From NCBI RefSeq assembly GCF_023078455.1, contig NZ_CP095740.1:3894001-3958000 (forward strand): DNA of 64,000 nucleotides, read 5' to 3'. How positions within the stretch are numbered: the first letter of the stretch is position 1; each line of letters begins with the position of its first letter. Source of the DNA: Luteibacter aegosomatis (GTDB lineage Bacteria > Pseudomonadota > Gammaproteobacteria > Xanthomonadales > Rhodanobacteraceae). This document shows, in pieces, positions 17,096-28,827 of the stretch. The position numbers and the translations under genes are program-made. The notes beneath the pieces were generated by a model. The model was not told the origin of the DNA. It was given only the letters and a program-made list of their open reading frames with translations, and ran no database searches.

Positions 17096-19612
17096 GTGAC
17101 GTCACGCATCAGCATCCTGCCTAAACGCCGCCTGCTGGCGACGGCCGTCGCCTTCGTCGTGTCCGGCGCCGCCTGGGGCGCGCACAAGGCGCCCGCACAA
17201 CCCGTCGCGGCCGGCACGGCGCCCGTCGCGGATACCTGTCCGCTCGGCTCCTTCATCTGCCCGCCCCGTCCGCTGAGCTACGCGATGTGCCGTCCGAACG
17301 CGATGCTCGACTTCTACGAGCCGGCGATCACCAAGGACACCACGCTGCGCGACACCGCCGTCACCGACGTCCATTCGGGCATCGACGACGGCAACACCAG
17401 CGGCGTCAAGGTCGAGAGTCCCGAGCCCAACCTCTATCACATGACCGGCGGCGTCCGCCTGGAGCGCGCCGACCAGGTGCTGCGCGCCGACGACGTCACC
17501 TACAACGCCGACTCCACGGCCTACGACGCCCGCGGCAACGTGCGCTACCAGGAGGCGGGCATGCTCGTCTCGGCCGATCACATGACCGGCACCACCACGC
17601 CCAACCAGGGCGACGCCGACAACGTGCGCTACCAGCTGCTGCAATCGCGCGGCAACGGCGTGGCCGCCCACGCCAAGGTGATGGACCCCCAGCACGGGCG
17701 CTTCACCATGGCCTCGTATTCCACCTGCGACGTGGGTAGCCGCATGTGGGAGTTCCGCGCCAAGACCATGAACCTCAACAAGGAAACGGGCGTGGGCGTG
17801 GCGCGCAGCGCGACGATGCGCTTCAAGGGCGTGCCGTTCATGTACCTGCCCTACTTCACGTTTCCGCTCGACGACCGCCGCAAGAGCGGTTTCCTGTACC
17901 CGACCTTCGGCTCGTCGAGCCATTCGGGTGCGTACCTGTCGCTGCCGTACTACCTGAACCTGGCGCCCAACTACGACGCCACCATCGACCCGCGCTACTA
18001 CTCCGACCGCGGCTTCATGCTGGGCGGCGAGTTCCGCTACCTGGAGCCGCGCACCAACGGCCGCGTCTACTTCGAATACATGGCGCACGACAAGGGCCCC
18101 GACGACGACATCAGCGGCACCAGCGACCGCGACGGCTCCACGCAGCGCTACCTGCTTCAGATCACCAACTCGACGAACCTGGGCGACGGCTTCAACTTCG
18201 CCGCGAACATCAACCACGCGTCGGACAACCAGTACTTCCGCGATTTCAGCAACGACCTGTATTCCTCGGCGATCGGATTGCTGTCGTCCAGCGCCTATGT
18301 ATCCAAGGGCGGCAAGTACTGGAGCGCGTCGCTGGGCGTGGACGACTACCAGAACGTGGATGCCGGCTTGCCCAATTACGTGGTGCCCTACCGTCGGTGG
18401 CCACGCGGCACGTTCAACCTCAACGCGCCGGCCAACAACTGGCTCGACGTCGGCGTCGATTCCGAAGTGGTCGCCTTCCGCAAGGTGGACCGTGCGCCGG
18501 TCAATCCCAACCCGCTCGTGCCGGGGCAGGTGGACGGCAATCGTCTGGATATTGCCCCCTACCTCGCCGCCGACTTCTCGGGCGCGTCCTGGTTCGTGCG
18601 CCCGCGCGTCGAATACCGCTACACCGGGTATCAGCTCGACAGCGACTACCAGAAATTCAACTACACCCAGCGCAGCCCGTCGCGTTCACTGCCCATCGCC
18701 AGCCTCGACACCGGCCTGATCTTCGACCGCCAGACGAGCCTGTTCGGCACCGGCTATACGCAGACGCTGGAACCGCGCCTGTACTACCTGTACGTGCCCT
18801 ACCGCAACCAGAACAACCTGCCGCTGTTCGATACGAGCGAAATGTCGTTCGACTTCTGGCAGCTGTTCACCACCAACCGCTTCTCCGGCGCCGACCGGCA
18901 GATGGACGCCAATAACCTCACGGCGGCCCTCACCACGCGCCTGCTCGACGACAACGGCGTGGAACGGCTCTCGGCCAGCGTCGGCCAGATCCACTACTTC
19001 AACGACCAGCGCGTCCAGATCGCGCCCTACGTCGCGCCCACCACGTTCGAGAAATCCGACTACGTGGCCCAGCTGGCCGTCCAGTTCAACGACAAGTGGC
19101 GGTTGAACAGTTCCTACCAGTGGAACCCGAACAAGAAGGCCAGTCCCTACCTGAACGACCAGGGCCTGCCGTTCGAGCAGGGCCGAGACACCGACCTGGC
19201 CACGTTGCAGATCCAGCGCCGGATCAAGGGCGACGGCATCATCAACTTCTCCTACCGCTACCGCCGCAACGTGATGGAACAATTCGACACGTCGGTGGTC
19301 TACCCCGTGTCCGAACGCTGGCGTGCGCTGGCGCGGTGGGTATTCGCCCGCCGCGACGTGGTACCGGTCACCCTGGCGAACGGTGCGTCGTTCAGCACCT
19401 TCACCTATTCGCATCGCACCCTGGATGCGGCGGTGGGCGTCGAGTACGACAGCTGCTGCGTCGCCTTCCGCGTGCTCGGCCGCCATTACGTGCACGACTA
19501 CACCCGCTCCACGGCCAACGCGATCATGTTCGAGGTGGAATTCAAGGGCCTGGGCTCGCTGAACCCGCAATCGGGCGCCTACCTGCGCCGTGCTATCCTT
19601 GGCTATCAATAA
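17096..19612 (+). CDS. lptD: LPS-assembly outer-membrane protein LptD
   Basis: An 838-residue outer-membrane beta-barrel that, with LptE, inserts lipopolysaccharide in the outer leaflet. The start chosen is GTG at 17096, giving an N-terminus with basic ILPKRRLL and a hydrophobic signal ending near AAWGA. The periplasmic OstA/jelly-roll domain covers about 90-230 and the 26-strand barrel the rest. Paired cysteines needed for the family's disulfides are visible: CPLGSFIC and an AMC near the N-terminus, and YDSCC near the C-terminus. Followed after 31 bp by surA, its chaperone partner. A longer upstream frame overlaps the previous gene and is rejected. Confidence 0.93.
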   Translation: MTSRISILPKRRLLATAVAFVVSGAAWGAHKAPAQPVAAGTAPVADTCPLGSFICPPRPLSYAMCRPNAMLDFYEPAITKDTTLRDTAVTDVHSGIDDGNTSGVKVESPEPNLYHMTGGVRLERADQVLRADDVTYNADSTAYDARGNVRYQEAGMLVSADHMTGTTTPNQGDADNVRYQLLQSRGNGVAAHAKVMDPQHGRFTMASYSTCDVGSRMWEFRAKTMNLNKETGVGVARSATMRFKGVPFMYLPYFTFPLDDRRKSGFLYPTFGSSSHSGAYLSLPYYLNLAPNYDATIDPRYYSDRGFMLGGEFRYLEPRTNGRVYFEYMAHDKGPDDDISGTSDRDGSTQRYLLQITNSTNLGDGFNFAANINHASDNQYFRDFSNDLYSSAIGLLSSSAYVSKGGKYWSASLGVDDYQNVDAGLPNYVVPYRRWPRGTFNLNAPANNWLDVGVDSEVVAFRKVDRAPVNPNPLVPGQVDGNRLDIAPYLAADFSGASWFVRPRVEYRYTGYQLDSDYQKFNYTQRSPSRSLPIASLDTGLIFDRQTSLFGTGYTQTLEPRLYYLYVPYRNQNNLPLFDTSEMSFDFWQLFTTNRFSGADRQMDANNLTAALTTRLLDDNGVERLSASVGQIHYFNDQRVQIAPYVAPTTFEKSDYVAQLAVQFNDKWRLNSSYQWNPNKKASPYLNDQGLPFEQGRDTDLATLQIQRRIKGDGIINFSYRYRRNVMEQFDTSVVYPVSERWRALARWVFARRDVVPVTLANGASFSTFTYSHRTLDAAVGVEYDSCCVAFRVLGRHYVHDYTRSTANAIMFEVEFKGLGSLNPQSGAYLRRAILGYQ

Positions 19613-19643
19613 GAGGGGCAAAGGCCCCGGGCACCCTTACTCG

Positions 19644-21029
19644 ATGAAGCAGATCCTCGCCTATTCCCTGCTCGCCGCCGCCGTCCTGGCGGTGGTTCCG
19701 ACTGCCAACGCCCAGCTCCTGCCGTCGGCCCAGCCGCAGCAGGGCAACATGAGCGTCGGCAACGGCTCCCTCGACCGCATCGTCGCGGTGGTGGAAGAAG
19801 ACGTCATCCTGCAGAGCGAACTGGACGAGGCCATCAACGCCATCGTGCGCCAGTACGCCCAGAATCCCCAGCAGCTGCCGCCCAAGGATGTCCTGGCCCG
19901 CCAGGTACTCGATCGCCTCATCCTCATGAAGCTGCAGGTGCAGCGCGCCAGCGACCAGAACATCCACGTCTCCGACGAGGAAGTCGACCAGGCCGCCGCC
20001 AACGTGGCGCAGCAGAACAAGATGTCGCTCGACCAGCTCCGCGCCGCGGTCGAGCAGGACGGCTACAGCTACGCCGGCTTCCGCCAGCAGCTGTCCGACC
20101 AGATCATCGCCCAGAAGCTGCATGAAAGCGTGGTGCGCGACCAGGTGACGGTCACCGACGCCGAGGTCAACAACCTGCTGGCCAGCCCCACCTACAAGGC
20201 GGGCGAGGTGCATCTGGCGCACATCCAGATCAGCACGCCGGCCGAAGGCGGCGCCAACGACATCGCCCAGGCCCAGGCCAAGGCCGAGGAGGCCATCAAG
20301 GCGATCAAGGGCGGCATGGATTTCAACGCCGCCGCGATCCGCTTCTCCGATGCGCCCGACGCCCTCGACGGCGGCGACCTCGGCTGGCGCCGTCTCGACG
20401 AGGTGCCGCCGGCGTTCGCCGATGCCGTGGCCTCGCTCAAGGCGGGCGAGACCACGCCGGCCCTGCGCGGCCCCACCGGCTTCCACATTCTCAAGCTCGT
20501 GGAAACGCGCGCACCGGGACGCCAGATCGTCACCGAGTACCACGCCCGGCAGATTCTCATCAAACCGTCCGAGATCGTCACTCCGGAGCAGGCCGAGAAG
20601 AAGGCGCAGGACATCTACACCCGCGTCGCCGACAAGCACGAAGACTTCGCCAAGATCGCGAAGGACGAATCCAAGGACAACACCACCGCGAACAACGGTG
20701 GCGACATGGGCTGGTTCGCCAAGGATGCCTGGGGCGCCGCGATCGCCAACAACATCGAGCAGTTGAAGGACAACGAGGTGTCGCACCCCATCCAGACCGA
20801 CGCCGGCTGGATCGTGCTGCAGCGCCTCGGTACGCGGCAGAGCGATCTCACCGACCAGCTCCAGCGCGACCAGGCCCGCCAGGCCATCGGCAACCGCAAG
20901 GCCGACGAGGCCTACGAGAATTACCTGCGCGAGTTGCGCTCGTCGTCGTTCGTGGACATCCGCGTGCCGGAACTCAAGGATCCCGACGACAAGCAGGCGT
21001 CGACGGCCGCGGCACAGCCCGCGCAGTAA
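19644..21029 (+). CDS. surA: periplasmic chaperone and peptidyl-prolyl isomerase SurA
   Basis: A 461-residue chaperone for outer-membrane proteins such as LptD. Signal peptide (KQILAYSLLAAAVLAVVP, cleaved near NAQ), SurA N-terminal helical domain (about 35-170) starting LDRIVAVVEEDVI, and two parvulin PpiC domains (about 185-285, with GEVHLAHIQIS, and 295-395, with YHARQILIKPS), then the C-terminal helix that folds back on the N domain. ATG at 19644 was preferred over a GTG at 19590 that overlaps lptD, because it starts the signal peptide. Part of the conserved lptD-surA-pdxA-rsmA-apaGH cluster. Confidence 0.96.
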   Translation: MKQILAYSLLAAAVLAVVPTANAQLLPSAQPQQGNMSVGNGSLDRIVAVVEEDVILQSELDEAINAIVRQYAQNPQQLPPKDVLARQVLDRLILMKLQVQRASDQNIHVSDEEVDQAAANVAQQNKMSLDQLRAAVEQDGYSYAGFRQQLSDQIIAQKLHESVVRDQVTVTDAEVNNLLASPTYKAGEVHLAHIQISTPAEGGANDIAQAQAKAEEAIKAIKGGMDFNAAAIRFSDAPDALDGGDLGWRRLDEVPPAFADAVASLKAGETTPALRGPTGFHILKLVETRAPGRQIVTEYHARQILIKPSEIVTPEQAEKKAQDIYTRVADKHEDFAKIAKDESKDNTTANNGGDMGWFAKDAWGAAIANNIEQLKDNEVSHPIQTDAGWIVLQRLGTRQSDLTDQLQRDQARQAIGNRKADEAYENYLRELRSSSFVDIRVPELKDPDDKQASTAAAQPAQ

Positions 21030-21034
21030 CCGGC

Positions 21035-22030
21035 ATGAACGCGACCACCCTGCCGAGGCTCGCCGTCACCGCCGGTGAGCCCGCCGGGGTCGGTCCCGAA
21101 CTGCTCGCCCGCCTCGCCGCGAGCGACCTCCCCGCCGATCTCATCGCCATCACCGACCGCGGCCTGCTCCAACGGGCCGCCGACACCTGTGGCGTGACGC
21201 TCGACATCCTCGACGACGACGGCGCGCGCCTGACGACGCGCGCGCCGGGCAGCATCCGCCTGCATCACGTTCCGTTGGGCGCTGCGGCAGTAGCCGGGCG
21301 TCCCGATCCGGCGAACGCGCGCCACGTGCTCGACATGCTTGCGGCAGCCGCCGACGGCTGCCTGGACGGCCGTTTCGACGCCGTGGTGACCGGCCCGGTG
21401 CAGAAATCCAGCATCAACGAGGCCGGCATGGCCTTCAGCGGCCACACCGAGTTCTTCGCCGAGCGCGCGCAAGCCGACGTGGTGATGATGCTCGCCAGTC
21501 CGGATCTGCGCGTCACGCTCGCCACCACGCACCTGCCCCTTTCCGCCGTACCGGGCGCGATCACCGCGCCACTGCTCGAGCGTACCCTTCGCATCGTGCA
21601 CGACGCCCTGGCCCGTCGCTTCGGCGTCGACCATCCCCGCATCGCCGTGCTGGGCCTCAACCCGCACGCCGGCGAGGGTGGCCATATGGGTCGCGAGGAA
21701 CTGGACACCATCGTTCCCCTGCTCGATCGCCTGCGCGGTGAAGGCATGACCCTCCTGGGCCCATTGCCCGCCGATACGGCCTTCGTGCCGGCGATGCGTG
21801 AGCGCTACGACGCGGTGCTTGCCATGTACCACGACCAGGCCCTGCCCGTACTCAAGAGCGAGGCTTTCGACCGCACGGTCAACGTCACGCTCGGCCTTCC
21901 TTTCATCCGCACGTCCGTCGACCACGGCACGGCGCTCGACCTGGCCGGCACCGGCCGTGCCGATCCCGCCAGCCTGTTCGCCGCGACGCGCCTCGCCATC
22001 GACCTCGCCCGTCGCGGGGCCTCCGCATGA
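21035..22030 (+). CDS. pdxA: 4-hydroxythreonine-4-phosphate dehydrogenase
   Basis: A 331-residue NAD-dependent enzyme of the DXP-dependent vitamin B6 pathway, oxidising 4-phosphohydroxy-L-threonine. The three metal-binding histidines are seen in FSGHTEF, LNPHAGEGGHMG and MYHDQALP. The N-terminal TAGEPAGVGPEL block is the substrate/NAD signature. It starts 5 bp after surA and overlaps rsmA by ATGA, so it is cotranscribed with both. Confidence 0.97.
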   Translation: MNATTLPRLAVTAGEPAGVGPELLARLAASDLPADLIAITDRGLLQRAADTCGVTLDILDDDGARLTTRAPGSIRLHHVPLGAAAVAGRPDPANARHVLDMLAAAADGCLDGRFDAVVTGPVQKSSINEAGMAFSGHTEFFAERAQADVVMMLASPDLRVTLATTHLPLSAVPGAITAPLLERTLRIVHDALARRFGVDHPRIAVLGLNPHAGEGGHMGREELDTIVPLLDRLRGEGMTLLGPLPADTAFVPAMRERYDAVLAMYHDQALPVLKSEAFDRTVNVTLGLPFIRTSVDHGTALDLAGTGRADPASLFAATRLAIDLARRGASA

Positions 22031-22806
22031 ACGCACGCCCCAAGAAGAGCTTCGGCCAGCACTTCCTGCACGAGAAGCGCTACGTCGACCGCATCGTTTC
22101 GTCCATCGCTCCGCGGGACGGCGACACGGTCGTCGAGATCGGCCCCGGCGAAGGGGCCATGACGCTACCGCTGCTGGCCGTGGCGAAGAAGATGACCGCT
22201 ATCGAGCTGGACACCGATCTCATCCCGGGCCTGCAGGAGCGTGCCGACGCCGTCGGTGAACTGCGTATCGTGCATTCGGACGTCCTCAAGGTCGATTTCA
22301 CGGCACTCGCCCGGGAACTGGGCGCCGAACGGCTACGCGTCGCGGGTAACCTGCCGTACTACATTTCCAGCCCGATCCTTTTCCATTGCGTCGAGCACGC
22401 CCCTGCCATCCAGGACATGCATTTCATGCTCCAGAAGGAAGTGGTCGACCGCATGGCCGCCGAACCGGGCAGCAAGGTCTACGGGCGCCTCAGCGTGATG
22501 CTGCAGTTGGTCTGCAAGGTCACGCCGCTCTTCACCGTGCCGCCCGGCGCGTTCAGGCCGCCACCGAAAGTCGATTCCGCGGTGGTGCGCCTGGTGCCTT
22601 TGCCACCCGAGCAACGGCCGCAGGGCGATCCGGCGAAGATCCACGCGGTCGTGAAGGCCGCCTTCGCCATGCGCCGCAAGACACTTTCCAACACGTTGAA
22701 GGGCCTCGTCGACGAAGCCACCTTTCGTGAACTGGGAATCGATCCGCGTGCTCGGGCGGAAACACTCGCTCCCGGCGACTTCGTTCGCCTCGCCAACGCC
22801 ATGTGA
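22027..22806 (+). CDS. rsmA: 16S rRNA (A1518/A1519-N6) dimethyltransferase
   Basis: A 259-residue SAM-dependent KsgA enzyme that dimethylates two adjacent adenines in the 3' hairpin of 16S rRNA during small-subunit maturation. Motifs: KKSFGQHFL at the N-terminus, SAM loop EIGPGEGAMT (about 40), and catalytic NLPYYISSP (about 108-116). ATG overlaps the pdxA stop (ATGA). The C-terminal helical domain (about 190-255) is complete. Confidence 0.97.
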   Translation: MNARPKKSFGQHFLHEKRYVDRIVSSIAPRDGDTVVEIGPGEGAMTLPLLAVAKKMTAIELDTDLIPGLQERADAVGELRIVHSDVLKVDFTALARELGAERLRVAGNLPYYISSPILFHCVEHAPAIQDMHFMLQKEVVDRMAAEPGSKVYGRLSVMLQLVCKVTPLFTVPPGAFRPPPKVDSAVVRLVPLPPEQRPQGDPAKIHAVVKAAFAMRRKTLSNTLKGLVDEATFRELGIDPRARAETLAPGDFVRLANAM

Positions 22807-22858
22807 AGGCCCGGCGGGCCTACTTGCCCGCCCCCTCCCCGTCCCCGACAATCGGTCC

Positions 22859-23242
22859 ATGAATTCCAAATCCCCCTACACGATCGACGTGGAGGTCGAA
22901 ACCCGCTTCGTCCCCGACCAGTCGCAACCCTCCGACAACCGCTACGTGTTCGCCTACACGATCACACTGCGCAACGCGGGCGGCACGGCGGCCCAGCTGA
23001 TGACGCGTCATTGGGTCATCACCGACGCGAACGGCAAGGTCGAAGAGGTCCGTGGCGACGGCGTGGTCGGCGAGCAGCCGTGGATGCGCCCCGGCGACAC
23101 CTATCAATACACTTCGGGCGCCGTCCTGGAGACTTCCGTCGGCACCATGCAAGGCAGCTACCGCATGGTGGCCGACGACGGCACCCACTTCGATGCGATG
23201 ATCCCTGCCTTCGTGCTATCGATCCCGCGCACGCTCCATTAG
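22859..23242 (+). CDS. apaG: ApaG domain protein
   Basis: A 127-residue fibronectin-III-like ApaG protein (family length about 125). Conserved parts are VETRFVPDQSQP, YVFAYTITLRN, TRHWVITD, GVVGEQPWMRPGDTYQYTSG and GSYRM. Its biochemical role is not established; it is nearly always next to apaH, as here (57 bp upstream). The ATG at 22859 begins the domain; the upstream extension of the frame runs antisense-like through the rsmA end and is not used. Confidence 0.95.
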   Translation: MNSKSPYTIDVEVETRFVPDQSQPSDNRYVFAYTITLRNAGGTAAQLMTRHWVITDANGKVEEVRGDGVVGEQPWMRPGDTYQYTSGAVLETSVGTMQGSYRMVADDGTHFDAMIPAFVLSIPRTLH

Positions 23243-23299
23243 GATCGAACATATGGAAAGCCCGCACGCCGGCAACGGCGCCATGGAGCGACTCGACTG

Positions 23300-24151
23300 A
23301 TGGCCGTTTACGCGATTGGCGACGTCCAGGGTTGCTACCCCGAACTCCAACGCCTGCTGGAGAAGATTCGCTTCGATCCGGCGAACGACCGCCTGTGGTT
23401 CTGCGGCGACCTGGTGAACCGCGGGGGCGAGTCGCTTGCCACGTTGCGACTCATTCATTCGCTGCGCGAACAGAGCGTCATCACGCTGGGCAACCACGAC
23501 CTCTCCCTGCTCGCGATCGGGCAGCGGCGTGAAGATGCGCAAGCCCGCGTCAATCCCGAATTGCGCGAAGTACTGTTCGCCGACGACGCGCCGGTGCTGC
23601 TCGAGTGGTTGCGCATGCAGAAACTGCTGCACCACGACGAGACGCTGGGCTGGACGATGGTGCATGCGGGCCTCGCGCCCAGTTGGACGCTCCGCCAGGC
23701 GCAGCGCGCCGCGCTCGAGGTCGAGCGCGAGCTGGGTGGCCCGCGCTACCAGCGCCTCCTGAAGAACCTCTTCGGTAATCGGCCACCCGGCTGGACGAAC
23801 CGCCTCCAGGGCGTGGAGCGTCATCGTGCCGCCATCAACACGCTCACGCGCATGCGCTATTGCGACGTGAACGGCCGCATCGACTTCGAAGGCAAGGGCA
23901 CGCCGGGCACGCAGAAGCCCGGCATGTATCCGTGGTTCGAGGTACCCGGCATGCGCAGGCGCGAGACGAAGATCGTCTGCGGGCACTGGTCGGCATTGGG
24001 CCGCTTCGCCGGACTGGGCGTGTATGCGATCGACACGGGTTGCGTCTGGGGGGGACAACTCACGGCCATGCGTATCGATGGCGAGGAGCCGAGCTACATC
24101 ACCGTGCAGGCGGAGTCGTATCGGCAGAAGCCCAAGGGCGGCGGGGACTGA
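23300..24151 (+). CDS. apaH: symmetrical bis(5'-nucleosyl)-tetraphosphatase
   Basis: A 283-residue calcineurin-like phosphoesterase that splits Ap4A into two ADP and also removes Np4 caps from RNA. Metal-binding motifs are GDVQGCYPEL (7-16), GDLVNRGGES (36-45) and GNHDLSLL (66-73), with later His in VHAGL and CGHWS. Last gene of the lptD cluster; a bidirectional terminator follows before the convergent secA. Confidence 0.97.
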   Translation: MAVYAIGDVQGCYPELQRLLEKIRFDPANDRLWFCGDLVNRGGESLATLRLIHSLREQSVITLGNHDLSLLAIGQRREDAQARVNPELREVLFADDAPVLLEWLRMQKLLHHDETLGWTMVHAGLAPSWTLRQAQRAALEVERELGGPRYQRLLKNLFGNRPPGWTNRLQGVERHRAAINTLTRMRYCDVNGRIDFEGKGTPGTQKPGMYPWFEVPGMRRRETKIVCGHWSALGRFAGLGVYAIDTGCVWGGQLTAMRIDGEEPSYITVQAESYRQKPKGGGD

Positions 24152-24233
24152 CGTTGTCCTGAGGCTCCAAGGTACCGTCGCAGCCGCCTACGCCGGTGCG
24201 ACGTGGTCTCGTAGTCGATCGCTACCTTTGGCA

Positions 24234-24267
24234 CTTAAAAAAACCCGCCTTTCGGCGGGTTTTTCGT
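24234..24267. terminator. bidirectional intrinsic terminator between apaH and secA
   Basis: The stem AAACCCGCC/GGCGGGTTT with a short loop has an A-run on the left and a T-run on the right. It can end transcription from both sides and lies between two convergent genes. Confidence 0.95.
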
Positions 24268-24268
24268 A

Positions 24269-26980
<2,712 letters not shown>

Positions 26981-27111
26981 CGATCATCCGGATCTGAAAA
27001 CGAAAAGGGTGCGAGTGGCCCGGAAGCCGCCCACAAGAAGGGACGATCATACTACGTGCGTCCCCGGCTTTCCTCCGGATGGCGGCGCCACGGGAGGGAT
27101 TCAACCCTTTC

Positions 27112-28044
27112 TCAGCGATGGCTGCGAACGTACGCGAGCGGATTGACCACCCGGTCGTGGTACCAGACCTCGAAATGCACGTGCGACCCGGTGGAGCGCC
27201 CCGTGGAGCCGGCCTTGGCGATCTCGTCGCCGACATGGACCCGCTGGCCCGGCTTGGCGATCAGGAGGCTGTTATGGGCGTAACGGGTCATGTACCCGTT
27301 GCCATGGTCGATTTCGACGACATCGCCATAGCCGCTCCGCTGACCCGCGAAGGTGACGAGGCCTTCGGCCACCGCCGTTACCGGCGTACCCTTCGGCGCG
27401 GCGATGTCGATGCCGGTATGGCGGGCGCTATGCCCGCTGAACGGATCGGCCCGGCCGCCGAAGAACGAGGAGATGTAGCCGTTCACCGGCATGCCGGCCG
27501 GGCGCAGGCCGGATTCGATCTTGCGATCGAGGAGCATGTCGTTGAGCGCCTCCAACTGCGCCTGCTGGGCGTCGAACTGGCCGGACAGCTGATCGATGCT
27601 CTGGTCGAGGGCGGAGGGCAAGGCGTAGGCGGGGGTATCGGTGGTGACCTCCGGGCCGCCCTGGCCCGGGTCTTCGTCGAAGTTGAATTCGCCGTCGTCG
27701 AGCTTGCCGACCTGGGTGAGCCGTTCGCCGAGGGCATTCAGGCGCACCGACTGGGCCTGTAACTGCCCGAGCTTGACCGCCAGGGCATTGAGCTCCCGTT
27801 GGGCGTCGCGCCTGACGGCATCCATCGAGGCGCCCTGGCCGGCGACCGGGTCGCCGATACGGCCGACGGCGCCAAGGGCGGGATCTTTCGGCCCTGCCAT
27901 CGCGAGGGCCACGCCGGCACCGAGTCCCGCGATACCCAGGACGCCCGCCAGCACCATTCCCGCCACCTTGCAGCGCATGCGCCGACAAGTGAGGTCGAGC
28001 GTTTTCGGCCCTTTGCGGCCGCGTGACACGAGTATGATCTGCAT
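27112..28044 (-). CDS. M23 (LytM) peptidoglycan endopeptidase family protein
   Basis: A 310-residue membrane-anchored M23 metallopeptidase. One transmembrane segment near 30-50 (VAGMVLAGVLGIAGLGAGVAL), a coiled-coil region (about 70-115 and 150-185), and a C-terminal peptidase domain with Zn ligands in HTGIDIAAP and HVHFEV. It may cut peptide cross-links in the wall or regulate such enzymes. The gene pair with secA and dciA is the same as in Pseudomonas (PA4403-PA4405 region, from memory). Starts at 28044 (chosen) or 28077 are possible; the first leaves 31 bp to the divergent dciA start. Confidence 0.88.
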   Translation of the reverse strand: MQIILVSRGRKGPKTLDLTCRRMRCKVAGMVLAGVLGIAGLGAGVALAMAGPKDPALGAVGRIGDPVAGQGASMDAVRRDAQRELNALAVKLGQLQAQSVRLNALGERLTQVGKLDDGEFNFDEDPGQGGPEVTTDTPAYALPSALDQSIDQLSGQFDAQQAQLEALNDMLLDRKIESGLRPAGMPVNGYISSFFGGRADPFSGHSARHTGIDIAAPKGTPVTAVAEGLVTFAGQRSGYGDVVEIDHGNGYMTRYAHNSLLIAKPGQRVHVGDEIAKAGSTGRSTGSHVHFEVWYHDRVVNPLAYVRSHR

Positions 28045-28075
28045 ACGTTCCACATCGAATCGTTCAAGCCGGTCC

Positions 28076-28534
28076 ATGCCACCGCCGTCCCAGCCGCCCC
28101 GCCGCTCCACGCGTGGACTCACGTCCATCGCTCAGGTGGCGTCCGTCGCGTCGCTGGCCCACAAGGCCCGCGATCTCGACGTGCTGGACCGACAGCTGCG
28201 CGCGACGTTTCCCGCACCGATGCGCGATCACATCCGCTTCGCGGACCTGCGCGACGGCCGGCTCGTCTTCCTTGCGCCCTCGTCGGCCTGGGCCTCGCGG
28301 GTGCGCCTTTATCAGACGCAGATCCTCGAGGCCGCGCGCGCGCTCGGCGCGCAGGCCCACTCGGTTGCCGTGAAAGTGGCCCCCCTGCCGGTCGAGGAAC
28401 CCGCCCCCGAACCGAACAAACCGCTTCCTGCCGAGGTCGCCCGACACCTTCGGGCCGCCGCGGCGACAATCTCCGATCCCGTCTTGAGGGATCTCTTCCT
28501 TGGGTTGGCCTCCAAGGCCGAAAAACCTGAGTAG
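28076..28534 (+). CDS. dciA: DciA-family (DUF721) replicative helicase operator
   Basis: A 152-residue protein with a DUF721 domain (about 20-100: ARDLDVLDRQLRATFP, FADLRDGRLVFLAPSSAWASRVR). DciA is the helicase loader or operator in bacteria without DnaC, helping DnaB onto DNA. The KH-like N-terminal core is followed by a Pro/Glu-rich linker and a short helical end, as in Pseudomonas DciA. It sits between lpxC and the M23 peptidase/secA pair, its usual neighbours. Start ATG 28076 lies almost head-to-head with the M23 gene, so its promoter must lie within that gene's 5' end. Confidence 0.78.
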   Translation: MPPPSQPPRRSTRGLTSIAQVASVASLAHKARDLDVLDRQLRATFPAPMRDHIRFADLRDGRLVFLAPSSAWASRVRLYQTQILEAARALGAQAHSVAVKVAPLPVEEPAPEPNKPLPAEVARHLRAAAATISDPVLRDLFLGLASKAEKPE

Positions 28535-28776
28535 TCCAGCACTTACCTCGAGATGCGGTGATGCGTAAGCAGCACCGGATCGGCGAGGTGGCGAACTTTA
28601 TAGCACGCATGAAGCGTATCAACACCTAAATTGCACGTAAATTTGACGTGCCCGGCCCGTTCTCATGGTGGACGAGATGGCGAAGTGGCGGTCATAGCCA
28701 CAGAAAAATCGTAGGTGGGCGGGTGGCTAAAACCCAGCCCACGGTGCCCGAGCCTGCGATGCCCTGGCTCGAAAAA

Positions 28777-28807
28777 CAAAAAGGCCGCGATTACTCGCGG
28801 CCTTTTT
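28777..28807. terminator. bidirectional intrinsic terminator between dciA and lpxC
   Basis: AAAAAGGCCGCGA and TCGCGGCCTTTTT form a perfect stem with a 4-base loop, with A- and T-runs on either side. It lies 21 bp past the lpxC stop and serves the convergent dciA too. Between 28535 and 28776 I see only a short inverted repeat (GCACGT at 28633 with ACGTGC at 28646) and no gene. Confidence 0.95.
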
Positions 28808-28827
28808 GGTACCGGTGCTGAACCGGC

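Noticed and set aside
28633..28651. GCACGT/ACGTGC inverted repeat in the dciA-lpxC gap
   Set aside because: Possible operator, but there is no promoter or start codon near enough to give it a target; left unannotated as a site.
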